Of a stretch of DNA of 64,000 nt, positions 42,380 to 49,753 are shown in pieces. The stretch covers positions 62,001 to 126,000 of the forward strand of contig NZ_JBITIH010000017.1 in assembly GCF_044458865.1 (NCBI RefSeq), in the 5' to 3' direction. This DNA comes from Micromonospora_G sp044458865 (GTDB lineage Bacteria; Actinomycetota; Actinomycetes; Mycobacteriales; Micromonosporaceae). Each line of letters opens with the position of its first letter. Positions within the stretch are counted from its first letter, which is position 1. The position numbers and the translations under genes were made by a program. Under the pieces are notes generated by a model that worked only from the letters and a program-made list of their open reading frames with translations, was not told the DNA's origin and made no database searches.

Positions 42380-42482
42380 GCCGACCTGGCCGACCTGGCC
42401 GACCTGGCCGACCTGGCCGACCTGGCCGACCTGGCCGACCTGGCCGACCTGGCCGACCTGGCCGACCTGGCCGACCTGGCCG
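42380..42482 (+). repeat. 9-bp tandem repeat array running into the assembly gap
   Basis: About 11.4 copies of GCCGACCTG up to the first N. Frames read as (ADL)n, (TWP)n or (RPG)n. The repeat probably caused the assembly break. The 100-N gap hides its true length. The same 9-mer occurs in two copies at the 3' end of the nearby glycosyltransferase gene (minus strand, about 43,297-43,314). Confidence 0.9.
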
Positions 42483-42582
42483 NNNNNNNNNNNNNNNNNN
42501 NNNNNNNNNNNNNNNNNNNNNNNNNNNNNNNNNNNNNNNNNNNNNNNNNNNNNNNNNNNNNNNNNNNNNNNNNNNNNNNNNN
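42483..42582. other. Assembly gap (100 N)
   Basis: Exactly 100 ambiguous bases, the conventional length for a gap of unknown size. Sequence on both sides is repeat or decayed NRPS, so the real distance may differ greatly and coordinates across it should not be trusted. Confidence 0.98.
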
Positions 42583-43260
42583 ACCTGGGCGACGATGGTC
42601 GACCGGGGCGACACCGTCGCGTCCGCCCCCGATGGCAGCGATACCGGGTGACCGAGCCTCGCGTCGACCTGGGAATGATCGGCGCGCAGGGAAAACTGAC
42701 CGGACCGGTCGTCAACACCATGCGATTCGACCACCGATCCGATTTCCTCAACCATCCGACGGGCGTCCCGCAGCCTCGGCGTCGGACCGGCCGACGATCT
42801 CACGATAGACGTCTACGGTGCCCCGAAACCGACGTACGGATCAGCTTCATCGCCGACGCCGAACGCTGTTTGCCCGAAACGCTGACCGCGCGTCAGGAAC
42901 GCTTCCGGCGCGTACCAGGCATCGCCCGTACCAGCTCGGACCTGCGCCTCAACCACATCGAAATGGTCGACCAGACCACCCGTGACACCATTATGGAACT
43001 GTCCCGTAGGCCGCTGCGCGCATTTCCCGACGACACACTTCCCGTGCTGTTCGAGGAGCAGGTGACGCGTATGCGCCAGGCGCCGGCGGTGCTGTCCGGA
43101 TCGACCTGGCCGAGCTACGACGAACTGAACGCGCGGGCGAACCGGTTGGCCCCGAACTGCTCGCCCGGGGCGTCGGGCCGGAGCAATTCGTGGCCCTGGC
43201 GCTGCCCCGATCCGTCGACCTGATGGTGGCGCTGCTGGCCATACTCCAGCCCGGGCCCGT
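42583..43260 (+). pseudogene. Decayed NRPS fragment (end of condensation, start of adenylation domain)
   Basis: Pieces of a nonribosomal peptide synthetase appear in order but in changing frames: GKLTGPVVNTMRFDHR, then SLGVGPADDLTIDVYGAP (shifted frame), then ETDVRISFIADAER and LPETLTARQERFRRV, the C-to-A linker RAFPDDTLPVLFEEQV, and the adenylation start ELNARANRLA. A one-base deletion near 43,150 shifts ELLARGVGPEQFVALALPRSVDLMVALL into another frame. Similarity stops at about 43,250, where the glycosyltransferase 3' end begins. At least three frameshifts make it non-functional, unless the sequence next to the gap is simply poor. Confidence 0.75.
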
Positions 43261-43287
43261 GCTGTGCGCGTCGGCCGGCCGGTACTG

Positions 43288-44493
43288 TCAGCGTCGGTCG
43301 GCCAGGTCGGCCAGGTCCGTGACCAGGTGGGCGAAGCCGGGGCTGGCGAGGTGCTGGCGTTGCATGGCCCGCGCCCGCCACCGGAAACCCGGGTCGCGGA
43401 GCACCCGTTCGCAGGCCCCGACCAACCCCGCCTCGGTCAGCTCGGCCACGTCGAGCCGTTCACCCAGTCCCAGTTCGGCAATCCGGTCGGCGTTCGCCGG
43501 CTGGTCGGCGAAGACCGGCAGCGCCACCATCGGCACACCGGCCGCCACCGCTTCGTGGGTGGCGTTGAAGCCGGCGTGGGTCACGAAGAGGTCGACCGCC
43601 GGCAGCAGTGTGCGCTGCGCGACGAACGGGATCAGTTGGACGTTCGGCGGTGGGGGGCCGACCAACTCGGCCAGCCCGGTCTGGCCGCCGAGCGTCACCA
43701 CCGAGTGGCAGGGGAGCGCGCCGAGGGCCGCCACCATCGGTGGAAGCAGTTCCGCCATCCCGGGCAGGGTCAACACCAGCGAACCGAGGCTGGCCAGGAT
43801 TACCGGCCGGTCCGCCGGCAGCGCCGCGACGACCGGGTCGAGGGGTACGTCCTCGCGTGGTGCCGGCGGTCGGTAGTAGCGCCCGGACGGCAGCCTCAGC
43901 TCGGACGGGTACCACGCCCGGGGCACCAGCCCGGCGCGCAGATGCCGGTGCGGGTGCAGCGGCTGACGGACCGGGTCGAGACCGAGGGCCTCCCGCTGGG
44001 CGTCCAGCGTGTCGATCACCAGCGGCAGCTCCCGGGTGGCGTACGGGGAGATGTCGAGCGTGACGTGCGGGATGCCGAGCACCTCGGCGACGAGGTAGCC
44101 GCCGTACTCGGCCGGTTCGCGCACGATCACGTCCGGGCGCCAGTCGCGGGCCACCTCGAGCAGGTCACGGGCGAAACGCAGAGCGATCGGCCCGGCGTAC
44201 GCCCGTGCGATCTGTTCGGCCGCGACCGGGTCGACGGTGCGCCGGCCGGGCAGCATCAGCCGTTGCGGCAGGCCGAACTCCTCGGCCAGCCGGGGATCGT
44301 GGCGCAGCCGTTCCTGGCCGGCGACGTTCGGCAGCGACAGGTGCGGTACGCCGTGCCGGGCCAACTCGTCCGCCATCGAGTCGGCGGTGGCCACCGCGGT
44401 CCGGTGTCCGAGGGCCTGTGCGGTCTGGGCCAACGGCACCAGCGCCGGCACCAGATGCGAGTAGATCGGTTGGCTGGTCACGAGGATGCGCAC
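43288..44493 (-). CDS. Second glycosyltransferase, GT-B fold (macrolide-GT-like)
   Basis: About 401 residues from GTG 44493 (VRILVTSQPIYSHLVPALVPLAQTAQALGH); a GTG at 44556 would add 21 residues. The donor-binding block LFVTHAGFNATHEAVAAGVPMVALPVFADQPANADRI is of the MGT type. It is only distantly like the enzyme at 35.7 kb. Located past the gap from the terpenoid operon and in the same orientation; it may add a second sugar. Its C terminus (TDLADLADRR) shares the GCCGACCTG 9-mer with the nearby array. Confidence 0.85.
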   Translation of the reverse strand: MRILVTSQPIYSHLVPALVPLAQTAQALGHRTAVATADSMADELARHGVPHLSLPNVAGQERLRHDPRLAEEFGLPQRLMLPGRRTVDPVAAEQIARAYAGPIALRFARDLLEVARDWRPDVIVREPAEYGGYLVAEVLGIPHVTLDISPYATRELPLVIDTLDAQREALGLDPVRQPLHPHRHLRAGLVPRAWYPSELRLPSGRYYRPPAPREDVPLDPVVAALPADRPVILASLGSLVLTLPGMAELLPPMVAALGALPCHSVVTLGGQTGLAELVGPPPPNVQLIPFVAQRTLLPAVDLFVTHAGFNATHEAVAAGVPMVALPVFADQPANADRIAELGLGERLDVAELTEAGLVGACERVLRDPGFRWRARAMQRQHLASPGFAHLVTDLADLADRR

Positions 44494-44604
44494 GAGACGG
44501 GATGTTGTCCCGGGATCCGCCGTGCCGTCAAGGTTCCACCACGAGCGGTTGTCCACGCTCGACGATTCGGGCGCCGACCGCCTGACCTCCCCCGTTAGCC
44601 GGGT

Positions 44605-45024
44605 TCAGCGGCGGGCGGCCGGGCCGGGTGCGGGCATCACGTACAGGTCCAGCACGTCGGGGAGCGGGGCGACGCCGGGACCACCGGCACGCACCCAGGT
44701 GGCGATGTCGTCCACCGCACTGTCGTCGAGGACGAAGCCGAACCAGACCGGACGGGCGCCGGCTGCGCGACCCGCCCCGGACGGGTGGACCACCACCACG
44801 TTCGACCGTTCGCAGGCGTCGAGGCAGTCGTCGGTGATCCGTACCCGGTGGTCCGTGCCGATTGCGGCCCGGAGTCGGTCGACCTGACCGGCGTGGTCGA
44901 CATCGGGGTGCTTGCGGGTGGAACCGCAGCAGCAGCCCCGGCAGACGGTCAACGCGCAGCCCGCCGGTGCCGTCCAGCGGCGTCGGTCGGATGGTGCGGA
45001 GACGGGGTCGGATGGGTGGCGCAC
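44605..45024 (-). CDS. Thioredoxin-like (2Fe-2S) ferredoxin protein
   Basis: 139 residues from GTG 45024. The N-terminal half has CRGCCCGSTRKHPDVDHAGQ and, later, DDCLDACERSNVVVVHPS, the two cysteine clusters expected for a thioredoxin-fold [2Fe-2S] ferredoxin. The C-terminal part (FVLDDSAVDDIATWVRAGGPG) is a common appendage in actinobacteria. Electron partner unknown; this type does not normally feed P450s. The longer frame to 45162 overlaps the divergent gene and is unlikely. Confidence 0.72.
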   Translation of the reverse strand: MRHPSDPVSAPSDRRRWTAPAGCALTVCRGCCCGSTRKHPDVDHAGQVDRLRAAIGTDHRVRITDDCLDACERSNVVVVHPSGAGRAAGARPVWFGFVLDDSAVDDIATWVRAGGPGVAPLPDVLDLYVMPAPGPAARR

Positions 45025-45173
45025 CTGATCATCCTGACATCCGACCGAGGCCGCGCGCGGCGGGGCCCGTGCCGGTCCCGCCGCCCGTCCGGGTGACGAC
45101 ACGCCCGTCGTAACGATCTTGGCTGGAACGCTCCGGGATGCGAGGCTGGTCCGGTGAAGCATGGAGCGACGTC

Positions 45174-46016
45174 GTGACCGGCCAGTTACTTGCGGTGAGT
45201 GATCTCCATGTGGGCTACCCGGAGAACCGCCGGATCACCGCCGAACTGCGTCCCGGGTCCGACGACGACTGGCTGATCGTGGCCGGCGACGTCGGTGAGA
45301 TGGCGGCCGACATCGAATCCACCCTGACAATGCTGGCCGACCGGTTCGCCAAGGTGATCTGGGCGCCCGGCAACCACGAGCTGTGGACACCGGCCGGGGA
45401 CCCGCTCCAGCTCCGAGGCGAGGAGCGCTACCAACATCTGGTACGGATGTGCCAGGCGATCGGCGTGGTCACTCCGGAGGACGAGTACCCGGTCTGGGAC
45501 GGCGTCGGCGGACCGGCCATCGTCGCGCCGCTCTTCCTGCTCTACGACTACTCGTTCCGGCTGCCCGGACTCGACACCAAGGAAGCGTCGCTGGCCCGGG
45601 CGTACGAGACCGGCGTGGTCTGTACGGACGAGTTCGTGCTGCACCCCGACCCGTACCCGAGCCGGGAGCAGTGGTGCTGGGCCAGAGTGGAGCGGACCGA
45701 GCGCCGTCTCGCCGCCTGCGATCCAGACCTGCCGACCGTCCTGGTCAACCACTATCCGCTGGTCCGGGAGCCGACCGACATCCTGCGCTATCCGGAGTTC
45801 GCCCAGTGGTGCGGTACGGACCGAACCTCGGACTGGCACCTGCGGTTCCGGGCCACCGTGGCGGTCTACGGCCACCTGCACATCCCTCGGACCACCTGGC
45901 ACGACGGGGTGCGGTTCGAGGAGGTCTCGCTCGGCTATCCGCGCGAGTGGCAGCAGCGGGGGCAACAACCGCAGGTGCCGCGCCCGGTCCTGCGCACCAT
46001 AGGGGTGGACCAGTGA
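45174..46016 (+). CDS. Calcineurin-like metallophosphoesterase
   Basis: 280 residues from GTG 45174 (GGAG 7 nt upstream); ATG 45138 is in frame but weaker. The five metal-binding motifs are visible in order: SDLHVG, AGDVGE, GNHELW, NHYPL and YGHLHIPR. Phosphodiesterase or phosphatase of unknown substrate. It is translationally coupled (GTGA) to the PPTase gene, a pairing I recall as common in actinobacteria. Confidence 0.87.
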   Translation: MTGQLLAVSDLHVGYPENRRITAELRPGSDDDWLIVAGDVGEMAADIESTLTMLADRFAKVIWAPGNHELWTPAGDPLQLRGEERYQHLVRMCQAIGVVTPEDEYPVWDGVGGPAIVAPLFLLYDYSFRLPGLDTKEASLARAYETGVVCTDEFVLHPDPYPSREQWCWARVERTERRLAACDPDLPTVLVNHYPLVREPTDILRYPEFAQWCGTDRTSDWHLRFRATVAVYGHLHIPRTTWHDGVRFEEVSLGYPREWQQRGQQPQVPRPVLRTIGVDQ

Positions 46017-46678
46017 TCGAGCGGCTGCTGCCCTCATCGGTCAGCGTGATGGAGGCATTCGACGACAACGTGCCCGCTCCGCTCTTCCCGGAGGAGGCGG
46101 CGCTGGTCGCGAACGCGGTGGTGAAGCGGCGACAGGAGTTCGCCACTGCCCGTCGTTGCGCCCGGGAGGCGATGGCCGGGCTGGGGCTGGCACCGGTGGC
46201 GCTGCTGTCAGGGCCGAACCGGGAGCCGCGCTGGCCGGACGGGGTGGTCGGCAGCATCACCCACTGCGACGGCTACCGGGCCGCCGCGGTGGCCCGGAAC
46301 ACCGAACTGCTGACCGTGGGTATCGACGCCGAGCCGAACCAGACGCTGCCGTCCGGGGTGAGTGAGACGGTCGCGCTGCCGGAGGAGATGGGCCAGTTGG
46401 CCGAACTGACTTCGGCCGAGTCCTCGGTCCACTGGGACCGGTTGCTCTTCTGCGCCAAGGAGGCGGTCTACAAGGCGTGGTTCCCGCTTGCCCGCCGGTG
46501 GCTGGACTTCCATGAGGCCCGCGTCGAGATCGAGCCGTACGCCGGCACCTTCACCGCGACTCTGCTGGTCCCGGGTCCGGTGGTCGACGGCACGCCGCTC
46601 ACTGGGTTCACCGGCCGGTGGCTGGCCGACCGGGGCCTGCTGCTCGCCGCCATCGTCGTGCCCGTCACCCGCACGTAG
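46013..46678 (+). CDS. 4'-phosphopantetheinyl transferase (EntD/Sfp-like)
   Basis: 221 residues. The PPTase motifs are present: GSITHCDGYRAAAV, the Mg2+/CoA-binding GIDAEPN (about 109-115), and FCAKEAVYKAWFP (about 149-161, the W/F-x-x-KE-x-x-x-K helix). It loads phosphopantetheine onto carrier proteins of NRPS, PKS or fatty-acid synthases. The only NRPS trace nearby is decayed, so it probably serves enzymes elsewhere in the genome. GTG 46013 overlaps the preceding stop. Confidence 0.9.
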   Translation: MIERLLPSSVSVMEAFDDNVPAPLFPEEAALVANAVVKRRQEFATARRCAREAMAGLGLAPVALLSGPNREPRWPDGVVGSITHCDGYRAAAVARNTELLTVGIDAEPNQTLPSGVSETVALPEEMGQLAELTSAESSVHWDRLLFCAKEAVYKAWFPLARRWLDFHEARVEIEPYAGTFTATLLVPGPVVDGTPLTGFTGRWLADRGLLLAAIVVPVTRT

Positions 46679-46704
46679 GCGGCGCGGATTGCCGCACAGC
46701 TCCC

Positions 46705-46745
46705 GAGCCCGGCTCACCTAGAGAGGGTAGGCCGGGCCCGACTCA
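46705..46745. terminator. Stem-loop between convergent PPTase and lsr2 genes
   Basis: GAGCCCGGC (46705-46713) can pair with GCCGGGC (46731-46737) and the trailing CGACTC, a stem with one bulge. It lies 27 bp after the PPTase stop. Confidence 0.55.
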
Positions 46746-46750
46746 CCGAA

Positions 46751-46810
46751 GGCAGTCGATATCCGAGGGGAGATACCTGGGGCGGAAGGACTCCCGCGCT
46801 ATCGACTGCC
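46751..46810. repeat. 11-bp perfect inverted repeat flanking 38 bp, 3' of lsr2
   Basis: GGCAGTCGATA (46751-46761) and TATCGACTGCC (46800-46810) are exact complements. It begins 16 bp downstream of the lsr2 stop codon. The long spacer makes a simple terminator less likely; it contains GGAG and CTCC that could pair internally. Confidence 0.55.
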
Positions 46811-46825
46811 CCCTGAGCTGCCCGC

Positions 46826-47170
46826 TCAGTGGTTGTTGTACGCCTCGACCACGGAAGCCGGGATCCGACCGCGCTCGGAAACGTCGTAGCCGTTCTTGGA
46901 CGCCCATTCCCGGATGGCCTTGTTCTGGTCCCGGTCGCTGCGGGTGGGGGCGCCACCGCTGCGACGGGTCGGGCGACGGCTTTCCACGCCACCGCGACCA
47001 ACGCGCGTGCCAGCGGCGATGTACGGGTCGAGCACCTTGCGGAGCTTGCCCGCGTTCTCTTCGGACAGATCAATGGTGTAGCTGACTCCGTCGAGGCCGA
47101 ACTCGACCGTGCGGTCGGCTTGGCCGCCGTCGAGGTCGTCGGTCAGGACGGTGATTACCTTTTTAGCCAT
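46826..47170 (-). CDS. lsr2: Lsr2 nucleoid-associated protein (xenogeneic silencer)
   Basis: 114 residues. The N-terminal dimerisation domain (MAKKVITVLTDDLDGGQADRTVEFGLDGVSYTIDL) and C-terminal DNA-binding domain (IREWASKNGYDVSERGRIP) with the RGR AT-hook-like motif (about 100-102) are canonical. Lsr2 coats AT-rich, often horizontally acquired DNA. The start ATG 47170 has GTGGAG about 10 nt upstream. Its own promoter region is AT-rich and carries a palindrome, so autoregulation is plausible. Confidence 0.95.
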   Translation of the reverse strand: MAKKVITVLTDDLDGGQADRTVEFGLDGVSYTIDLSEENAGKLRKVLDPYIAAGTRVGRGGVESRRPTRRSGGAPTRSDRDQNKAIREWASKNGYDVSERGRIPASVVEAYNNH

Positions 47171-47205
47171 GGTTGATCACTCCACGTGAACAATGGGGTT
47201 CCAGG

Positions 47206-47224
47206 TGATGAGTTTGACTCATCA
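47206..47224. promoter_or_regulatory. Palindrome upstream of lsr2
   Basis: TGATGAGT (47206-47213) and ACTCATCA (47217-47224) form a perfect inverted repeat around TTG, 36-54 bp before the lsr2 start codon. Likely a regulator-binding site; the regulator is unknown. Confidence 0.5.
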
Positions 47225-47381
47225 ATCACTGATTTTGCAACGTTCCCTCCATTGTCCGAGTGGCGTGGCTGCCGTCGGCCCCCGGAAACTCGCCCTACCG
47301 GCATAAGAGCCTCCGCCGGCAGCCTCCCGGTTCGGTGGGGTCGGGCGGCAGCCGGTACGGTAGGAAGTTCCGTTGTGCTTA

Positions 47382-48430
47382 CTAAGCCGGGGCGGTCCAA
47401 TTCTGGTTTGCGTCCCCGGTGCCGCTCCAGATCTGCGGCGGGGTGCTGTCGGCGGCGGTGTTACCGGTGACGTCGAGGCACTTGTTCGCCCGGCGGATTT
47501 GACCAGGTCACGGCCGGTTGTAGAGGCGCACACCTTGGTGAAGGGGTCGTTGCGGGTGTAGATCCGCACTCCTGCCCCGTTGACGATGGACCGCCGCGGA
47601 TGGTGAGGCATTCGCCCGACTGCGCCTACGGATGCCGTCGGCGAGCCGGGTCCACAGTTGCGCCGTTGTTCCGTCGCGGCCGTACCACTGCGCCGCCATG
47701 CCCCGGGCGGAGTCGGCGATGTCGGCGCACATTCCACCGAGGCCGGTGATCTGGCCGGTCGGTGGTGGGATGGTCGGCCCGGTCCGCTGCGTCCCTGACC
47801 GGGGGGAGATGGCCGAGGTCCACGCCGGCGGGGATAGGTGAAGGGCCGGTTTTCCCAGTTCATCTTCGCCATCAGGTCTAGCTGACCAGGTTCGTCATGT
47901 CCGCCGAGTGCCGGCCGGCGATCCATGTGGCGCCGGAATGCGCGGAGCGCGGTATCCGTTCCGGGCGATCACGCCGAAGATCGGGGCGTTGCCGATTGCC
48001 AGGTCGTTGACCAGCGGCGCGGCCCGGACTTCGCACTCGTTCCAGTTCCCGTCGTGTACCGGCATCTCGGTGTTGTCGATTCCCCGGAGCGGAATGCGGG
48101 AAAGAGGAGGTTCTTGGCGGACTCCCGCAACCCGGGAGGACGCCCTCTGTGGCGTGCCCTTGTCGATGGCACAGATCTTCTCCGACCGCGAGGCGTTTTT
48201 TTGCCGGGAGGTGGGCTCTCGGCGCCCACTGGGCGGGGGCGGTCACCGCCCCCGCGACGACCAGGGGGCGCGGCAGCGGCAGGACTCGCTCTGCTGGCCG
48301 TCGGGGGTGCGATGCTCGCGGGCGTCGGGAGTGGACCCCGTTGAGCCGGTCTGGTGCATCGACGGTGATGAGGGGGCGGCGGTCCCGTACGGCTAACTGC
48401 AAGGTTTGTTTAGAAATTTGGGTTGTTACA
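47382..48430 (-). pseudogene. Decayed secreted protein with C-terminal ricin-type (CBM13) lectin domain
   Basis: Reading the minus strand toward its TAG at 47382-47384, ricin-repeat pieces appear in order across frames: PTIPPPTGQITGLGGMCADI then GTTAQLWTRLADGIRR (first repeat), SGECLTIRGG then NGAGVRIYTRND after a frame change (second repeat), and GQIRRANKCLDVTGN to ANQNWTAPA (third repeat) behind an in-frame TGA in the segment LYNRP-stop-PGQ. The (G)xxCLDV and QxW landmarks are clear. The region upstream to about 48,430 has residual coding bias but I cannot name the catalytic domain. Several frameshifts and stops make it a pseudogene; it accounts for the apparent absence of genes here. Confidence 0.7.
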
Positions 48431-48474
48431 TGAACGTGATTGACGTGGCCCGCGTCACTCCGGTTGACTCGGGC

Positions 48475-48500
48475 CGGAACCGCTTCCGCAACCGGTTCCG
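48475..48500. promoter_or_regulatory. Putative LacI-family operator upstream of the regulator gene
   Basis: CGGAACCG (48475-48482) and CGGTTCCG (48493-48500) form an inverted repeat. The same stretch can be read as two direct copies, AACCGCTTCCG and AACCGGTTCCG, spaced 12 bp apart. It lies 39-64 bp before the GTG start of the LacI-type gene, suiting autoregulation. Confidence 0.5.
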
Positions 48501-48538
48501 AATCAGCCGTTAACCGTCCTGACACGAAGGGCACCCAC

Positions 48539-49543
48539 GTGCCGATCACCATTGCCGACGTCGCGGCCCGGGCCGGGGTCAGTAAGACCACCGTGTCGCG
48601 GGTGCTGAACGGCAAGGGTGAGCTGGACGTACAGACGGCGGCGCGGGTGCGGCGGGTGATCGAGGAACTGGGTTACGTGCCGAGCGCGCGGGCGGTCGGC
48701 CTGGCCCGAGGCCGTACCCGGGTGGTCGGCATGCTGGTCCCGTCGCTCACCTGGCCCTGGATGGGCGAGGTGCTCCAGGGCGCGGTGGACGTGGTGGAGA
48801 CCGAGGGCTACGGCCTGCTGCTCTTCACCTGCAACCGGGGCGAGGAGTCGATGCGGCAGTTCGCCTCCCAGGTGTCGGCGAAGTCGTTCGACGGACTGCT
48901 GGTGATCGAGCCCGAGGGGACCCTCGACTACATCACCGACCTGCACGCGCGCGGCCTGCCGGTGGTGCTGATCGACGACCGGGGCCACCAGCCGCTTTTT
49001 CCGTCGGTCACCACCACCAACCGTAGTGGTGGTGCCGCCGCCGCCCGCCACCTGCTGGAACTCGGCCGACGTCGGCCACTGGTCATCACCGGCATCGAAC
49101 CCTTCGGCTGCACCCAGGAACGGCTGGCCGGGTTCGGTGACGTCTACGCCGAGGCGGGCTCGCCACTGGACCCACGGCTCGTCGTGGAGGGCGACTTCAC
49201 CTTTGACCGGGGTCGGGCGGTGGTCAAGCAGTTGATGGCCGACGGGCTGGAGTTCGACGCCGTCTTCGCGCACAACGACCTCTCGGCGGCCGGTGCTCTG
49301 CTGGCCATCCGCGAGTCGGGCCGCCGGGTGCCGGAGGACGTCGCCCTGGTCGGCTTCGACGACATTCCGTACGCCTCGCACACCGACCCGCCACTGACCA
49401 CGGTGCATCAGCCGATGCGCCAGATGGGCGAGGCCGCGGCGCGGATGCTGCTGGCGCACTTCGACGGCACGCCGCTTCCCGACGTCCCGCACGTGCTGCC
49501 CACCACCCTGATCATCCGAGCCTCGACCATGGTCCCCGCCTGA
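48539..49543 (+). CDS. LacI-family transcriptional regulator (CebR/BglR-like)
   Basis: 334 residues from GTG 48539 (GAAGGG 7 nt upstream). The N-terminal LacI helix-turn-helix ITIADVAARAGVSKTTVSRVLNGKGELDV with the hinge helix region YVPSARAVGLARGRT is followed by a periplasmic-binding-protein-like domain. It precedes an ABC importer and a beta-glucosidase on the same strand, so a beta-glucoside such as cellobiose is the likely inducer. The upstream frame to 48440 lacks a start site. Confidence 0.9.
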   Translation: MPITIADVAARAGVSKTTVSRVLNGKGELDVQTAARVRRVIEELGYVPSARAVGLARGRTRVVGMLVPSLTWPWMGEVLQGAVDVVETEGYGLLLFTCNRGEESMRQFASQVSAKSFDGLLVIEPEGTLDYITDLHARGLPVVLIDDRGHQPLFPSVTTTNRSGGAAAARHLLELGRRRPLVITGIEPFGCTQERLAGFGDVYAEAGSPLDPRLVVEGDFTFDRGRAVVKQLMADGLEFDAVFAHNDLSAAGALLAIRESGRRVPEDVALVGFDDIPYASHTDPPLTTVHQPMRQMGEAAARMLLAHFDGTPLPDVPHVLPTTLIIRASTMVPA

Positions 49544-49662
49544 CCCGTACGCCACCCCTGACCGGTCCCACCCCCGACCGCTCCGCTCCGCCACCGGAAC
49601 CACCCCGACCGGCTACCCCCTACCCCTGACCAAGCACAGCGCAACCCGTCTGCCCGATTGTG

Positions 49663-49672
49663 AGAGCGCTCT
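49663..49672. promoter_or_regulatory. CebR-like operator upstream of the ABC transporter operon
   Basis: AGAGCGCTCT is a perfect 10-bp palindrome within GTGAGAGCGCTCTACC. It closely resembles the actinobacterial CebR box TGGGAGCGCTCCCA as I recall it. It lies 82-91 bp before the binding-protein start codon. Confidence 0.65.
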
Positions 49673-49753
49673 ACCGATCGGACGGACCCTTTGTCAGCCC
49701 GTCTCTCGACATCCCGACGACCACCCTCACCACCACGACACAGGGAGGAATAC

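Noticed and set aside
42194..42808. Open frames reading through the N gap (TWP, ADL or RPG repeats)
   Set aside because: They exist only because N codons are read as open and because the 9-bp repeat has no stops in several frames. No start site supports them.
34456..44493. Interpretation of the terpenoid operon as a carotenoid cluster
   Set aside because: A lycopene-elongase-like UbiA and a GGPP synthase could suggest C50 carotenoids, but there is no phytoene synthase or desaturase, and a squalene-cyclase-like protein with P450 and glycosyltransferases fits a different pathway better.
47878..48615. 246-codon minus-strand frame as an intact gene
   Set aside because: The translation is irregular, and homologous ricin-type pieces appear only by switching frames downstream, so the region is a pseudogene rather than this single ORF.
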